The notes: a model not told the origin generated them from the sequence alone. DNA of 64,000 nt from Chlorops oryzae (GCA_020466095.1 CM035809.1:5496223-5560222); one strand, 5' to 3'. Counted from the stretch's first letter, positions 12,702-23,119 are shown. Translations and numbers: made by a program.

Positions 12702-12946
12702 CGTGGCTCTGGGAAAGCGTAGGGGATGCGTGCTATGCTCTTGATCCCAGGGTCCGAGGTTCGATTCCCGGCACAGGCGAAACGGAGTGTAATGTTCCAA
12801 GCCTAGCACTGGTTTTTTCAAAAAATCGCATGTTAGGGGCACACTACATAGAAAGACATACACTCACACAAACACAAGGAAACCTCCTTGGTATCACAAT
12901 GGGCCGATTAACGGCCTAAGTGGCAGCCACTTCAACCTACCTACCT
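12702..12946 (+). mobile_element. tRNA-derived SINE with intact target duplication
   Basis: The head resembles a tRNA gene: an A-box-like TGGCTCTGGGAAAG near 12705 and a B box GGTTCGATTCC about 50 bp downstream. A unique body follows, then the tail TTGGTATCACAATGGGCC..GGCCTAAGTGGCAGCCAC and a (CCTA)n end. Direct repeats ACCTACCATGT flank it at 12691-12701 and 12947-12957. The tail matches LINE remnants in this window (29980-30055), implying mobilisation by that LINE. Its tRNA-like head differs from that of the SINEs at 38.5, 41.4 and 51.1 kb. Confidence 0.87.
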
Positions 12947-13014
12947 ACCTACCATGTTTTTGTAATCAGTCTGTAACTAAAACTCTAGTATCCCAGTTAT
13001 AAGGTTTTTGTATA

Positions 13015-13195
13015 CCCTGTAATTTTAAGTACTCTCCAACTATTCCCCGACTAGTCACAAAAATACCAGGACTAATTCTTATTTGCCAACCAATGCTTTA
13101 AGCTTTCGTTTTAAACATTGAGCTGTCATTGACAAATGACCGATCCCACATTTAACTGTTCCATGAGTAGACCTACTGTGGTGAATTAGACGTCA
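13015..13195 (+). mobile_element. Dispersed repeat, partner inverted at 25262-25385
   Basis: Shares ACTCTCCAACTA.TCCC, AAATACCAGGACTA and CCATGAGT(A/G)GACCTACTGT with the reverse complement of 25262-25385. The end CTACAGTAGG seen in the partner suggests a TA+CAGT-type terminus. Classification not settled. Confidence 0.55.
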
Positions 13196-13436
13196 AATGT
13201 CCCATATTGGTATACCAGATGGTTCAATTAAATTTAGCTGCCCTTCTTCTAGACCACTTGTTACCACCCAAGGTCTACTTCAGTTCTTATACATAAAATA
13301 CAGTATATTTTGGTTATTCATATTTCGAATAACCTCAGAGTACTCCTTTTTGGCTTTGTGACCTCTTCTTCATAACTGCAGGGTATTTATTAACAATTTT
13401 CCATGTTTATATGAAGAGTGACCTTTTTAAAGGGGC

Positions 13437-13573
13437 TATCTCCAGTTCTGTCAGAAATGAAACAGAAATAAAAATCTTCATATAAAAAAACACTTGAGAA
13501 AATATCCTGATTCATTTCTGAAGCGTTTTTTCATATGAAGTTTTTCATTTCGGACGGAACTGGGGAGCACTGT
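13437..13573. repeat. Inverted repeat (probable small MITE)
   Basis: Left arm CTCCAGTTCTGTCAGAAATGAAA pairs with right arm TTTCATTTCGGACGGAACTGGGG, with further pairing of TCTTCATATAA to TTCATATGAAG. No clear target duplication. Confidence 0.55.
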
Positions 13574-14124
13574 CGCCAGTTTGGGGGAATCTGCCTCAAA
13601 TTAAAAGACATTGGTGATCTTTAGTGGAGTCTTAGGGCAGAAAATTGGTGAGGGAAAATTGTATGAGACCTTGTGGGACCAAGTTTTAGAAGATTACAAA
13701 ATTGAATTTTAGGGAACTTTGGCCTTGATTTGAGACATTCAGGGGAATATTCCCCTAAAAATCTGGCATCAGGGCTGGAGAGAGCCCCTAAAGGAACTCA
13801 TTCAATGGAACTCAGTAGCCCGGAAAAAAATTAAAACAAATTTTTTGAATCCATTAATTGATTATCACATTGAAATGCTGCAAAAATAACGAAATAATTT
13901 TTTATTTCAATTTAAATTAAATATTTATATTTTTTAATTATATTTTTTTAAATTAAAATTAAACATTCAAAATTTCTTAAAAGGCCTAAGAGTTTTAAGA
14001 GAATCAAATCACTTGCTCATAGCTGACTCTCCTTGTGATTCGGTAGGAGTGCATTGATTTCTGTTAGTTTTGATCTGAGAAATTCCAACAAAAGAAGCAA
14101 TTTTTTTGTTTTCAAAGGAGAATC
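13574..14124. other. Upstream flank of the DUF4795 gene
   Basis: AT-rich with no additional ORF. An in-frame TGA at 14071-14073 lies upstream of the ATG at 14125, so the start codon chosen is the first possible one of the uninterrupted frame. I could not identify a confident TATA box or initiator. Confidence 0.5.
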
Positions 14125-15360
14125 ATGACCACTCAAATGGAACTTACCCTGGGAGAGCTTGCCCGCATAGCATTGGGAACATCAGATTTCGGTCCAAATA
14201 ATTTAGCCGTACTCCAAAGTCTTATTGATTTGCTGCTAAAAAAGCTTGATTGTCGCGATGAGATCGTCAAAGTCGGTGGCTACGAAACAGATTGTCTTAA
14301 GAAAATGCTCAAAGATTCAAGAATAAGTCCGTTTTCGTTTCGCGAAGATCAAGTTGTAGTGCTATCGGAGAAATTCCAGCGTATCGCTGAACTTGAGAAG
14401 CGCGTCGAATCGATCCAGGATCGTTTGAAAACACATTTCGAGGAAATCGAGCAATGTAATAAAGCTGACTCGGATGGTATGTTCAGTGTCCGCAATTGGG
14501 AGCATTATGCAGCCATGTGTGAGGATCTTTGTGTGGTCTGCGAACCGGAGAATGTCGGAGCGTGTCAGCTAATACAGAATGCGGATTTTATGAAGAAAAT
14601 GCTTCGACGCATTGCATTTCCATTGGTCAATCGTGTATTAAAATTCGAGAAGAGAATCGAAGTCCTGCACGATGATTTCCGAACGTTTATCGAAACGACG
14701 AAGCAACATTATCTGAAAATGTCGCTCGTCGAACGTTGTGTACAGGAAATCGAGCATGTGCGGCATGAGGTTGAGGCGCATCATTCGAAATTTTTGGGCA
14801 TTATGGAAGAAGTTCAGGATATGTTCGATTCGAAGCTAGATAAAATCCATTTGCCAGCATTGAAGAAATATTGCCGCGATCGTTTCGATGCTATCGGTCA
14901 AATTCTTGATATTGAACGGAAGAAGCAAGCACCGAAATTGGATGATGTCATTGTGGATGGTATAAAATGTTTAAGTTGTGGCAACGAAAGAGTTCGTGTC
15001 GATAAGTTTGTTCATTTGAAGGGCTTCATGCCCGAGGCACATACGAGAATGCGGACGAAAATTTTGAAAAAATACTGTAAATGCCCGGCTCAAGAACAAA
15101 AGCTGACGCAGTTAGAATTGCCATCGCGTTGTGTGAGAATTGCGACTGCCAAACCATTGGGTACTTCGGGCGTGTCATGTCCTGAAAATGAGTATGTCCT
15201 TAAAGAAGGAACGAACCATGTATTTTATCGCATGGCAGCGAAGGAGCAAAAGGAAGCCGAAGGAGGGATAGTCATTTGCGAACGTGGAGAATCGGACGAA
15301 GATGTTTCGTTTATCAGTTGTAGTTGTAGTTCAAAGTCGGGACTTGATATTACGAAATAG
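14125..15360 (+). CDS. DUF4795 / QRICH2-C16orf96 family coiled-coil protein (411 aa, single exon)
   Basis: Seen: an uninterrupted 411-codon ORF with codon use richer in G/C than its surroundings, the longest in the window. Residues 6-50 (LTLGELARIALGTSDFGPNN..VLQSLIDLLLKKL) match the N-terminal pattern of C16orf96/QRICH2 proteins. Residues ~70-110 and ~155-275 are strongly charged, heptad-like coiled coils. A CLSC motif follows (C282, C285, in the context GIKCLSCGNERVRVDKF), typical of DUF4795, then a second cysteine pair C318/C320 (KKYCKC). The two pairs could bind metal, but this is inference. Known: vertebrate QRICH2 is needed for sperm-flagellum assembly; a testis or flagellar role here is inferred only. 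It is much shorter than vertebrate QRICH2 and lacks a Gln-rich region. No signal peptide or membrane span. The tail is acidic then Ser/Cys-rich (SCSCSS). The lack of introns could mean a retrocopy, though single-exon testis genes are common in flies. No poly-A tract or flanking duplication was seen. Confidence 0.85.
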   Translation: MTTQMELTLGELARIALGTSDFGPNNLAVLQSLIDLLLKKLDCRDEIVKVGGYETDCLKKMLKDSRISPFSFREDQVVVLSEKFQRIAELEKRVESIQDRLKTHFEEIEQCNKADSDGMFSVRNWEHYAAMCEDLCVVCEPENVGACQLIQNADFMKKMLRRIAFPLVNRVLKFEKRIEVLHDDFRTFIETTKQHYLKMSLVERCVQEIEHVRHEVEAHHSKFLGIMEEVQDMFDSKLDKIHLPALKKYCRDRFDAIGQILDIERKKQAPKLDDVIVDGIKCLSCGNERVRVDKFVHLKGFMPEAHTRMRTKILKKYCKCPAQEQKLTQLELPSRCVRIATAKPLGTSGVSCPENEYVLKEGTNHVFYRMAAKEQKEAEGGIVICERGESDEDVSFISCSCSSKSGLDITK

Positions 15361-15667
15361 GTTCGGCGAAAAATGGAATATAAATAATTTTATGATGTTT
15401 TGTTTTGGTTTGGATGTATTTCGGGAAGCTGAAATTGTATACTTTGTGGCCTTATTATTAATAAGTAAATTCATTATCGGATGTAAGGTTTTTTTTTCAA
15501 TTCCTTACATATCGCACTATTACAACTAAACTGGCATAACTCAAAATTTGTCATTTCTCAGGAAACGCAAAATACGTTTTTCAAGCTTTTGGAACACTTT
15601 CAAAAGACAAGTGTGGTAATTTATCAAGAAGAGACTTCCAAAATACACTTCAAGAAAGTTTTATAAC
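15361..15667. other. 3' flank of the DUF4795 gene
   Basis: AT-rich; no canonical AATAAA in the first 150 bases, though AATATAAATAA-type variants occur just after the stop. No other feature before the TIR element at 15668. Confidence 0.4.
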
Positions 15668-16119
15668 ATATCGATAGCTTCGGATAGAAAGGGCGTAACT
15701 CATTTTTTTTAAAAAACGAGATTTTTGCATTTTCTGATGGTCGACTCTCAAATACACCCCCTCCAAAAAAATTGACGACCTTTGATTGAAAATACCGAAG
15801 TTATAGTTACTTTTAAAAAAGCCCTAACTCATAGCGAACAATTTTGCGAAAGAAAAAAGCCCTAACTCACAAAAAGACGTTCAACTACGCCAGTGATGGC
15901 GAGACCTATAAATTAACAACATTCATAACTGTGCGTGTGCATTAGGGTGATGACTTTTTTTGAAACTCTTTTCCTGTATCATAGTACGATGAACTTTTAT
16001 TAAAGACTTCATAAAATACTAATTTTAAGGTTATTTTGTAAAAAAAATGTCACGCATCAAGTCATTTGAAAAATTTAATTTTTGATTTTTTTCCAAATTT
16101 TTGATGTTACTGTAAGCAG

Positions 16120-16570
16120 AGTAGCTCCTAGAGGGGTCAAATGTAGGACCAACTACCATTATTTTTTTATTCCCAACAATTTATCCAAAAATACCTTTCC
16201 CCTATCTCCACTCCTTAAGGGGGCTCCAATACAAAAGTAATTTTTTTATGAATTTTCCCCCCACTGTCCTAACTAGCCCCAGAGTGCCCCTAGAGGAGTC
16301 AAATGTTTGACCGACCCCCATTAACTTTGTCTCATTAACATTTTTTCCCAACATACTGACCCCCTATCTCCCCTCCTTAGGGGGTCACCCATACAAAATT
16401 ACCTTAATTTTATCACAATTTCAGACAAAATGTCTGTCACTACAGTCAAACCCCTCCTAGGGGGCTGATATATATGACCGACCCCCATTATTTTTTTACC
16501 CCAAGTATTTTCTTTAAACATACCTACCCTCTATCTCCCCTCCTTAGGGGGGTCCCATACAAAAATAGGC
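16120..16570 (+). repeat. Tandem repeat, three units of ~150-160 bp
   Basis: Each unit contains AG.CCCTAGAGGGGTCAAATG, GACC.AC.CCCATTA, CCC(C/T)TATCTCC.CTCCTTA.GGGGG and CCATACAAAA. Units begin near 16125, 16285 and 16445. The array sits inside the TIR element at 15668-17412. Confidence 0.75.
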
Positions 16571-16873
16571 TTAAATTAAAGAAAAATGCCTCACGAACTT
16601 CAATCTATAATATAGATGCCGTAGGAACAAGAACGAGCATGTTCAGTATGTATATTCGAAAAATTTACACAAGTACCTTTTAAACGAGCCTAATATGAAG
16701 AATATTAGATTCGTTTTTGGTATGTTTTAATAATATATTATAATTATTACTTTTTTTTAAAACTGAATTTTGGGTTCCATCCCCTAACTGGCCAAATAAT
16801 GACCCTAGTAGAAAAAAAATAAATTTTCTACTCAAATGCCGCAAACCTCAATCTATGACGAGTTTTTTGAGAC

Positions 16874-17117
16874 TATAACCATTAAAATCGGTTAGTGGTT
16901 TCTATTGATAAAATTAATTCAAAACAAATATTTTTTGGAACGCATTATTCACTGTTTTCACGTTCCTTTCTTAAGTCTTTGTATGTCTCTCTTCGTCTGT
17001 ATGCATGCAAAGACTCAAGACACGAACGTGAAAACAGTGAATAATGTGTTCAAAAAATATTTGTTTTGAATTAATTTTATCAATAGAAACCACTAACCGA
17101 TATTATTGGTTATAGTA
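16874..17117. mobile_element. Near-perfect hairpin (~100 bp arms), nested MITE
   Basis: The left arm starts CTATAACC, runs through CGGTTAGTGGTTTCTATTGA and GCATTATTCACTGTTTTCAC, and pairs with 17017-17117 with only a few mismatches, leaving a loop of about 40 bases. The closeness of the arms suggests a recent insertion or gene conversion. Confidence 0.8.
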
Positions 17118-17412
17118 TAGTGCTGGATCGCATCTTATAATTTTATTTATATTTTAAACTTTGCGTACAAAGACCTAACTCACGTGTTTTGAACGAAAAT
17201 TGATATCAAAAAGCCCTAACTCAGAAAACTGCTCGAAACACAGAAAAAATAAAAATTCAAGCCTAAAACAAATTTCGTGCGTAGTATTTAATTGACTTTG
17301 CGTTTAAACTTTTTTTAAATATCTAACCTTTGCGATTTTATGAAGTTTTTTCCTTCTCCTGTAAAGTAGGAAAATAATGAGTTACGCCCTTTCTATCCGA
17401 AGCTATCGATAT

Positions 17413-18189
17413 GGTTTTATAATTTTAATAGAAATCCTGGTTTTTTGATTTGTGACTTTCTTCATGATATTTTCATATATTTTCTCTTAACTCATTTCGA
17501 TTTGTGTCTCTTTAGCCGATTTTTATGTTTTAATTATTAAAATTGAAAACCAAAAACGAATGGATTCCATCCCATTAATTATCACAAACAAAGTTCCCTC
17601 GAAAACAACAAAAATCATTTGTTTTGCTATGAACATATCGAAGAGTAAGCTCAAAATATTTTAATGTAAATTGTCCACTAAAAATCTCCTCTTTAAAAAC
17701 AGACATTCCAAATTGTTTTTGTTTTTCAAAAAGAATAAGCAAGAAAAGAAAAGAAAACCAGTTTAAGTGCAGCTGTCCCTCTGAAGGGCGAAGTAAGGTG
17801 AAATTTTACTTGTCGATGCTGCTTTTCAAACGGTAGCCTTAAATAAGATAATTCCATTATTGCGAAATAACCAAATATACTTATATGAAGGTCAGGATTT
17901 TTTAAATTGTCAATCAAATTTGTACAAAATCATTCTTTAATTAGTTGACAAGCAGCGAGATAAGGCCCTTAAATTTTTTAATTTTTCAAAGACTTCGTTG
18001 CTTATGCGAAATTTTTCAAGTTGTTCCGCTATTAATTATCAAGAAAATTATCGAAACAAAAAAATCATCTATAGTGACACAACTTCAGCAATATCGTTTA
18101 AAGCAACTACGTCGTTGAAAATTTTGGATCTATCGATTTCATGTACATGGTTTTTTAATTCCGGACCAAACACATTAATAGATATTTTC
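17413..18189. other. Non-coding, unassigned
   Basis: AT-rich; no gene or defined repeat recognised. Confidence 0.4.
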
Positions 18190-18345
18190 GATACAAGTGT
18201 CGAAATGAAGCTTTTTTTTGCACGAGTGGTAAATGTTGTAAAACGAGGCGCAGCCGAGTTTTACAATACCACGAGTGCGAAAAAAGCTGAGTTTCGACAC
18301 GAGTGCCGAACAATATTTTATGCAATAAGATTTCAAACTAGATTT
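18190..18345. repeat. Nested palindromic repeat with CGAGGCGCAGCCGAG core
   Basis: A core GTAAAACGAGGCGCAGCCGA(G)TTTTAC is flanked on both sides by CACGAGTG-type motifs, then AGCTTTTTT/AAAAAAGCT, then TTCGAYAC.AGTGTCGAAA-type motifs. It is built from layered inverted repeats. Elements with GAGGCGCAGCCGAG-like cores are widespread in arthropods, but I cannot name this one. Confidence 0.6.
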
Positions 18346-18620
18346 TAACCTAAATTTAAGAAAACGTTTTTTTTGTGAAGAAAATTTTTATTTTTATTTG
18401 ACAGATTCATAATTTGAAATTCTTTATTATACAACTTCATAGTATGCTCTGCTTATTTTTGCCTTGTATTTTTTGAAATGCGTGCGTTTTGAAATTTATT
18501 ATTGCACGCTTTGAAATTCATTACAAACCTTGGTAGTATGCCATGCTTTTTGTTTGTTTTAAAATTTTTTTTTATACTTTCTCAAATCTAGTCATAATAT
18601 CCTTCATTATGATTTTAAAA

Positions 18621-18652
18621 TCGACATCATAATAGGCCTATTATGATGTCGA
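18621..18652. repeat. Perfect 32-bp palindrome
   Basis: TCGACATCATAATAGG is immediately followed by its exact reverse complement CCTATTATGATGTCGA with no spacer. Confidence 0.9.
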
Positions 18653-19154
18653 ATTGCATAAAAGGTTTTTAAATCTACCGCGAAAATTAAAAGAAAAAAC
18701 GAAATATATTTTATCGTTTAAAAAAACTATCTCAGAAAATAAACAATAAATTCATCTAAAGGGACATAATTTAAAAAAATACAAATGTATTTTGCTTACT
18801 TTGATCAGCTAAACCGACACAATTTATATTTAAACTTCAAATTTCAAAAAAAAAAAATCGTCTAAGCTGACACAATTCGAAATGTGTCAATATTGCTTAC
18901 ACTCCGATCAATGCTTTCGCTATGAAATTTGCGACACAACTGCAATTGTATCAGTTTAGCTAACTGCAGCTTAGGGTCATTTTATCATTAAGAGAGGCAT
19001 AACTGTTTCTTGCTATTTTTTACAACAACAAACCTTTACTTTGATAATGCTCACAGGTAGCTCTGTGATCGGCGAACAAGTTTCTTGCATTAACTCAATT
19101 TTAAGAAATTTTGAGTTATGCCAGTTTAGTTGTACTAGTGCAATTTGTACTATA
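18653..19154. other. Non-coding with MITE-like fragments
   Basis: Contains GCTAAACCGACACAATT and CTAAGCTGACACAATTCGAAAT near 18805 and 18863, resembling the terminal sequence of the MITEs at 26815 and 56247. Probably decayed relatives; boundaries not resolved. Confidence 0.4.
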
Positions 19155-19327
19155 CAGTGAACTACGGATAAATGCAACACGAATAAATGCAAAAACCTCA
19201 TAAGTGCAAGGTGCTTTGAAGCCTTTTTTATGATTTCCCATGAAAACATGCAAGTATTAATGCAAAGAACGCATAAGTGCACAAGAATTCGAGCAAAAAA
19301 CTTGTTGCATTTATCCGTACTCTACTG
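19155..19327. mobile_element. pogo/Tc1-like MITE (173 bp, TA target)
   Basis: Flanked by TA on both sides. The ends CAGTGAACTACGGATAAATG and the complement of CATTTATCCGTACTCTACTG match over about 24 bases with 3-4 differences. CAGT termini with TA duplication suit the pogo/Tc1-mariner superfamily. The interior repeats ATAA(A/G)TGCA motifs. Confidence 0.78.
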
Positions 19328-19879
19328 TAGTAAATATTCTGGACCCTTATACGGAGTAGCGCTCATTTATGAGACGGCAATTAACGTATTTTCCTTCTTG
19401 AGAAGGACGAATTGTACTAAGACTTCAGACCACGAATGAGCAATTATAAGTCTTCAATGAAACTCTTTCGTCACTCATATTTCACTGTTATTACTTGAAA
19501 CATCTATATATGAGCCGATTATGACTTACCAGTTTGGATAATTTGTCTTGTGCTGGAGAAAAACATCGCATATTTAAATGAATAATCCCCTTGAATTTTT
19601 TCCCTAAAGTTTTTTCTCCGTGAAAATGGGGGTAATCTAAGCGTCAATTAAAGGAAAAATGTTAAAAATTCATATTGATTTCCCATTGTGCTTAGAATGA
19701 CAGAATTTTTTTCAAATTCGCAGGGAAAATTCCCCGGGAAGATTAAAGAATCGGGCTATTAGATTTTTGTTCTCGTTTCTGGCAATCATTTTAAGTTTTG
19801 AAAATGCCCAAAATTGTCCAATTTTCATACAATTTTCAAGAAATTGGGTGGGCAATTTCGTGCAGTACGGGAACAGACG
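19328..19879. other. Non-coding, unassigned
   Basis: AT-rich. The end near 19840-19880 (GGGCAATTTCGTGCAGTACG then GGAACAGACGTATAA) resembles an arm of the hairpin at 21761-21894, so part of this stretch derives from that family. Confidence 0.4.
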
Positions 19880-20225
19880 TATAAAAACAATATCAAAGAG
19901 TGCCCGGATATGGTTGATGAGCTCCAAGGAGCTGTCAAGTATTATATTTTTTTATTTTAATTAAAAAATTTTCCAAACATTTTTACCAGCTTCAGAGCTT
20001 TGGGCCAGAAATGCTAAAAAGAGACAACAAAAAAATTAATTTTTTTTTAGTTTTTTGGTATTTAAATACAATTGTCTCTACTTGATGGAGATTTTTCGGG
20101 AGAGCTATTTTTACATCCCATTTTTTCATGTCTAAGGGCACACAGAAAAATTAAATATTGAACGATTAACGCAGCTTAGTTCTCGGCCAAATTTATCGAC
20201 ATCCATTTGCAATCGACCTGTAGAT
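19880..20225 (-). mobile_element. Dispersed repeat, inverted partner of 12230-12605
   Basis: Shares with 12230-12605, in reverse order and orientation, the ATATCAAAGAGTGCCCGGATATGG segment near 19890 (split pattern), the AAATTAAATATTGAA segment near 20147 and TTCTCGGCCAAATTTATCGA near 20180. Both copies are diverged. Confidence 0.55.
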
Positions 20226-20320
20226 AATCCAGAAAAACGAATGATAGGAATTTGTTATCTTTTCAAGCATTTTCAGGAACTCCAGTGAAAATTTTGTTTA
20301 CATTCTTATGGACTTCAAGG

Positions 20321-21223
20321 TAGGGTTGTAAAAAAACATTCAAAGTTTCGATTTAATCGATTTTTTTGGCTTTCGATCGATTTTTTTAGAATCGATTATG
20401 TTTTTTTCGATTTTTAATAAAATCGATTTTTGCTTTCGATGTTAAATTTTTTTGGAAACTCTGGAAAATGTTTAAAATATGAGCAAAACGATATGTAAAA
20501 ATGGAAAAAATGCAGAAATTGACGGCCAATTCTTCTGAATGCACTTCCAAAAGTGAACAGAACTATAATTGAATATCATTAATTGACTAGCGTTAGGTAA
20601 GGTTAGGTTAGGGTGGTTGCCCCCTTTAAGGGGACACACTTAGGCCGCATATGGGTCCGTTGTGATACCACGAGGGAAGGCATGCCTTCCTAGTTACACC
20701 TTTGGTGGAGCCAGTTAGACTCATTTATGAAGCGAGCCATGTCTTTTATTCGAACAGATGTTAGCTCGGTGAGGGAGGAGAAGAAGAAGGAGTCGAGCAG
20801 CCTGGATTTTCTCCTGGCCAGACTCGGGCAGTGACACTTGAGGTGGCTTGCTGGTTCTTCTTCCTCCTCCGATCTGCAACTTCTACAGTGCAAAAGACCT
20901 CAATTATTGATTGACTGCTTAAACATAAGTCAATCTTGCTCTTCGATTCCTTGGCAATTCCCCTTTGTAGTTGCGTTGAACGGCAACTGTTATTTTTCTA
21001 CTTTTACCCCATTCGCGAAGGAATATTTTTAAAAATACTGTTACTCTGTTATTTTATAAACTTCAGAAAACAAAAAATAGGCATTATAAATAGGTTTGGA
21101 AAAAATGAAAAATAAATCGATTTAATCGATTTATTGCTTCAATTAATCATCCAACATCGATTTATAACTATGCAGGTCTTCGATTAATCGAAAATCGATT
21201 TTTTCTTAAATTTTACAACCCTA
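20321..21223. mobile_element. hAT-like element with AATCGATT-rich ends and nested LINE
   Basis: Starts TAGGGTTGTAAAA and ends TTTTACAACCCTA. A perfect 8-bp duplication CTTCAAGG flanks it (20313-20320 and 21224-21231). Both subterminal regions are crowded with ATCGATTT / AAATCGAT. The middle is interrupted by a LINE tail (20589-20905). Without it the element is about 580 bp and non-coding. The intact duplication shows a fairly young insertion, and the LINE is younger still. Confidence 0.88.
20589..20905 (-). mobile_element. 5'-truncated R1/I-like LINE 3' end nested in hAT-like element
   Basis: The minus strand encodes the LINE C-terminus (ORF 20690-20893). It has the zinc-knuckle-like CRSCRSEEEEE...HLKCHCPSLARR pattern and ends MARFINESNWL. 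The 3' UTR follows: CGTGGTATCACAACGG, GGCCTAAGTGTGTCCCC and a (CCTAA)n-like tail. Likely imperfect target duplication ATTAATTGACT (20578-20588) and ATTGATTGACT (20906-20916). The CxxC...HxxxC segment after RNase H is characteristic of R1/I-clade ORF2. Only the last ~70 codons remain. Confidence 0.82.
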
Positions 21224-21760
21224 CTTCAAGGTGTATTTAAAAATCTGTAGACACTAGAGTCCTATGCTTTTTCTGAAGGTGTATTTAATAAGACGATGAC
21301 AGTTCTACAACAAGTACAGCTCGACAAAAACAACAGGGAGGTTTTTGTTGTTGTGAGTACAAAAAAGACAATATCAACTAATGTATACAAAAACGAATTT
21401 GTAAACAAAGAACATATGTGATATTTAAATTTGAGTTTTAAAAATAAAATCAACAAAAAAAGCGGAAAATATAATAATAAAATAAGAAGAAGACATATGT
21501 ATGTATGTGCTATTGCCACCACCTTATTAAATACACCTTGCTGTTTCTTATTCATTTTTGGCAAATATTTTTTCGAATTTTGCGTGTTTGCTTAGATTTT
21601 TCATTGACGTCGACATTGTTTGTCAATGTGAATTTTGATTTTCAGAATAAGAAAATGCATTGTGTCCGGAAAAGTTGATTGACCTGGCTCATTTTCTATA
21701 GTTAATTTTCCCCTTGATCGATTTTCTATCATTGAAACATTTTTCAAGACACAAGACAAG
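21224..21760. other. Non-coding, unassigned
   Basis: No gene recognised. The sequence AAGGTGTATTTAA at 21229 recurs near 21280 and, inverted, at 21530, hinting at another decayed inverted-repeat element of about 300 bp. Confidence 0.4.
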
Positions 21761-21894
21761 TTATAATTTATAGGTCTGCTCCCATACTGCACCAAACTGC
21801 CCAATTTTTTGAGAATTATTTTTTGAAAATTGTATGAAAATTTGGCAGTTTTGGGCAGTTTCGTGCAGTACGGGAACAGACCTATAAATTATAA
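21761..21894. mobile_element. Hairpin MITE (134 bp)
   Basis: TTATAATTTATAGGTCTGCT opens the left arm and its complement AG(A)CCTATAAATTATAA closes the right. The arms also pair through GTACTGCAC.AAACTGCCCAA. Arms are about 43 bp, leaving under 50 bp of loop. A related single arm is present at 19840-19880. Confidence 0.8.
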
Positions 21895-21895
21895 C

Positions 21896-22575
21896 GTATA
21901 TGCTTGCCACACGTAGATCGAAATTGAGCAATATGAGACAAAATTGAAATTGCCTCAATTTCAAATGTCAAGTGGTGCCTTTTGTATGGGATTTCAGATA
22001 AATGTACCACATACGCAGGTCTACCCCAGCATATCAATACTGGGACGATCTATGTACCCTTGTATTTTTTTGAATATCACACCGCTGCGCCATCTGATTT
22101 AAATATTTTTTTCTTTTAAATGAAAGTAAATACTAAGGGGTGTTTTTAAAAGCAAATTATAGAGTGGCGGGAAACTGGGAATACACTGAAAAAAATATTC
22201 AAAATTTCCATTTTAGTTTTGTGAAAAAAATTTTCTCAGTGTAAAAATTAAAAAGTTTTTTTTAGCTTCCTTGTTTTTTATCTAACATAATCTGCTTTGA
22301 TCGTCTCTCTATCTCAATTGGTTGTTGAGAAATACAATTTTGAAAAAAGGCTTATAAAAAAGGATTTTCAAGGATATTTCAAGGACCGTTCAAAATAAAA
22401 ATCTAAAAAGTGGTCTCCACAGTGTTTTTAGATGGCGCCTATCGAAAAATCAACAAAATTTAAAAATTCATTTCATGATGCCGCATGCCTTTGCTTAACC
22501 CGCCAGACCCTTTGTTCTTAATTTTTTTGAAACTGAGCAATTTCGATCTACGTGTGGCAGGCATACATATAAGCC
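21896..22575. mobile_element. TIR-flanked element (~680 bp)
   Basis: GCTTGCCACACGTAGATCGA near 21902 pairs with TCGATCTACGTGTGGCAGGC near 22545; the matched arms are about 30 bp including AAATTG.GCAA. Inside, 22160-22520 has a direct relative at 56605-56940 that shares GGGAATACACTGAAAAAAAT and AAGGATATTTCAAG and the block GATGGCRCCTATCGAAAAATC. Confidence 0.6.
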
Positions 22576-23119
22576 GATTTTCAGATTCCCATTTCGTTTG
22601 ACAATCTCATTTCTATGTTGTTTTTTTTCGAGTTGTAGTTGTTGCGCTAGTGCCTACATCTTGCGAAATACACCTTTTTATGGTCTTAAAAATGTATCAC
22701 AGTGTTATATAAACTTGTCCTTTAAGCTTTCAGAAGCGTTTCAAGATTATTAATTTACAGGAATTCGTAGGGAGCTATTGGTTTTATTTAGCCCTTTTTC
22801 CGGAAAGCCAAATAATCGTATAAAAAATTTGGCCTTTCGTGACAGAAAACGTCAACGGAAACTGTAGCAAACAGGGCCTAAAATGGAAAGGGGAATCCTT
22901 GCATCCATCACTGAAAAGTACGAATATTATTAATATTTTCGGTAGTGAGCAAATCTAGGTGTGTCCATCTAAACACATCCAAACAAGGATTTGAGGAGTT
23001 ATGCTGGTTTTCTTAAAGCTTTAATGAAGCCCCGTTGGTTGTGGCTCAAAATTATATTCACGTATTTTGCAATATTTCGATGCCTACTTTAAGGGGTCAG
23101 TTTCCTGTTAACATTTTTA
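22576..23119. other. Non-coding, unassigned
   Basis: No gene, RNA gene or repeat resolved. Confidence 0.4.

Larger units (their letters stand above)
15668..17412. mobile_element. 1.75 kb non-autonomous TIR element
   Basis: The segment 15668-15703 (beginning ATATCGATAGCTTCGGATAG, ending GGGCGTAACTCAT) recurs as its exact reverse complement at 17377-17412. Copies of CCTAACTCA near 15823, 15860, 17170 and 17213 form an inner layer of repeats at both ends. TTATAA lies just outside both arms, but the spacing differs, so the target duplication is unresolved. The interior holds a tandem array and a hairpin MITE and no long ORF, so a source transposase must lie elsewhere. Confidence 0.75.

Noticed and set aside
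12702..12785. Possible functional tRNA gene
   Set aside because: A and B boxes are present, but it is followed by a SINE body and LINE-like tail and flanked by an 11-bp duplication; no proper cloverleaf or acceptor stem could be drawn.
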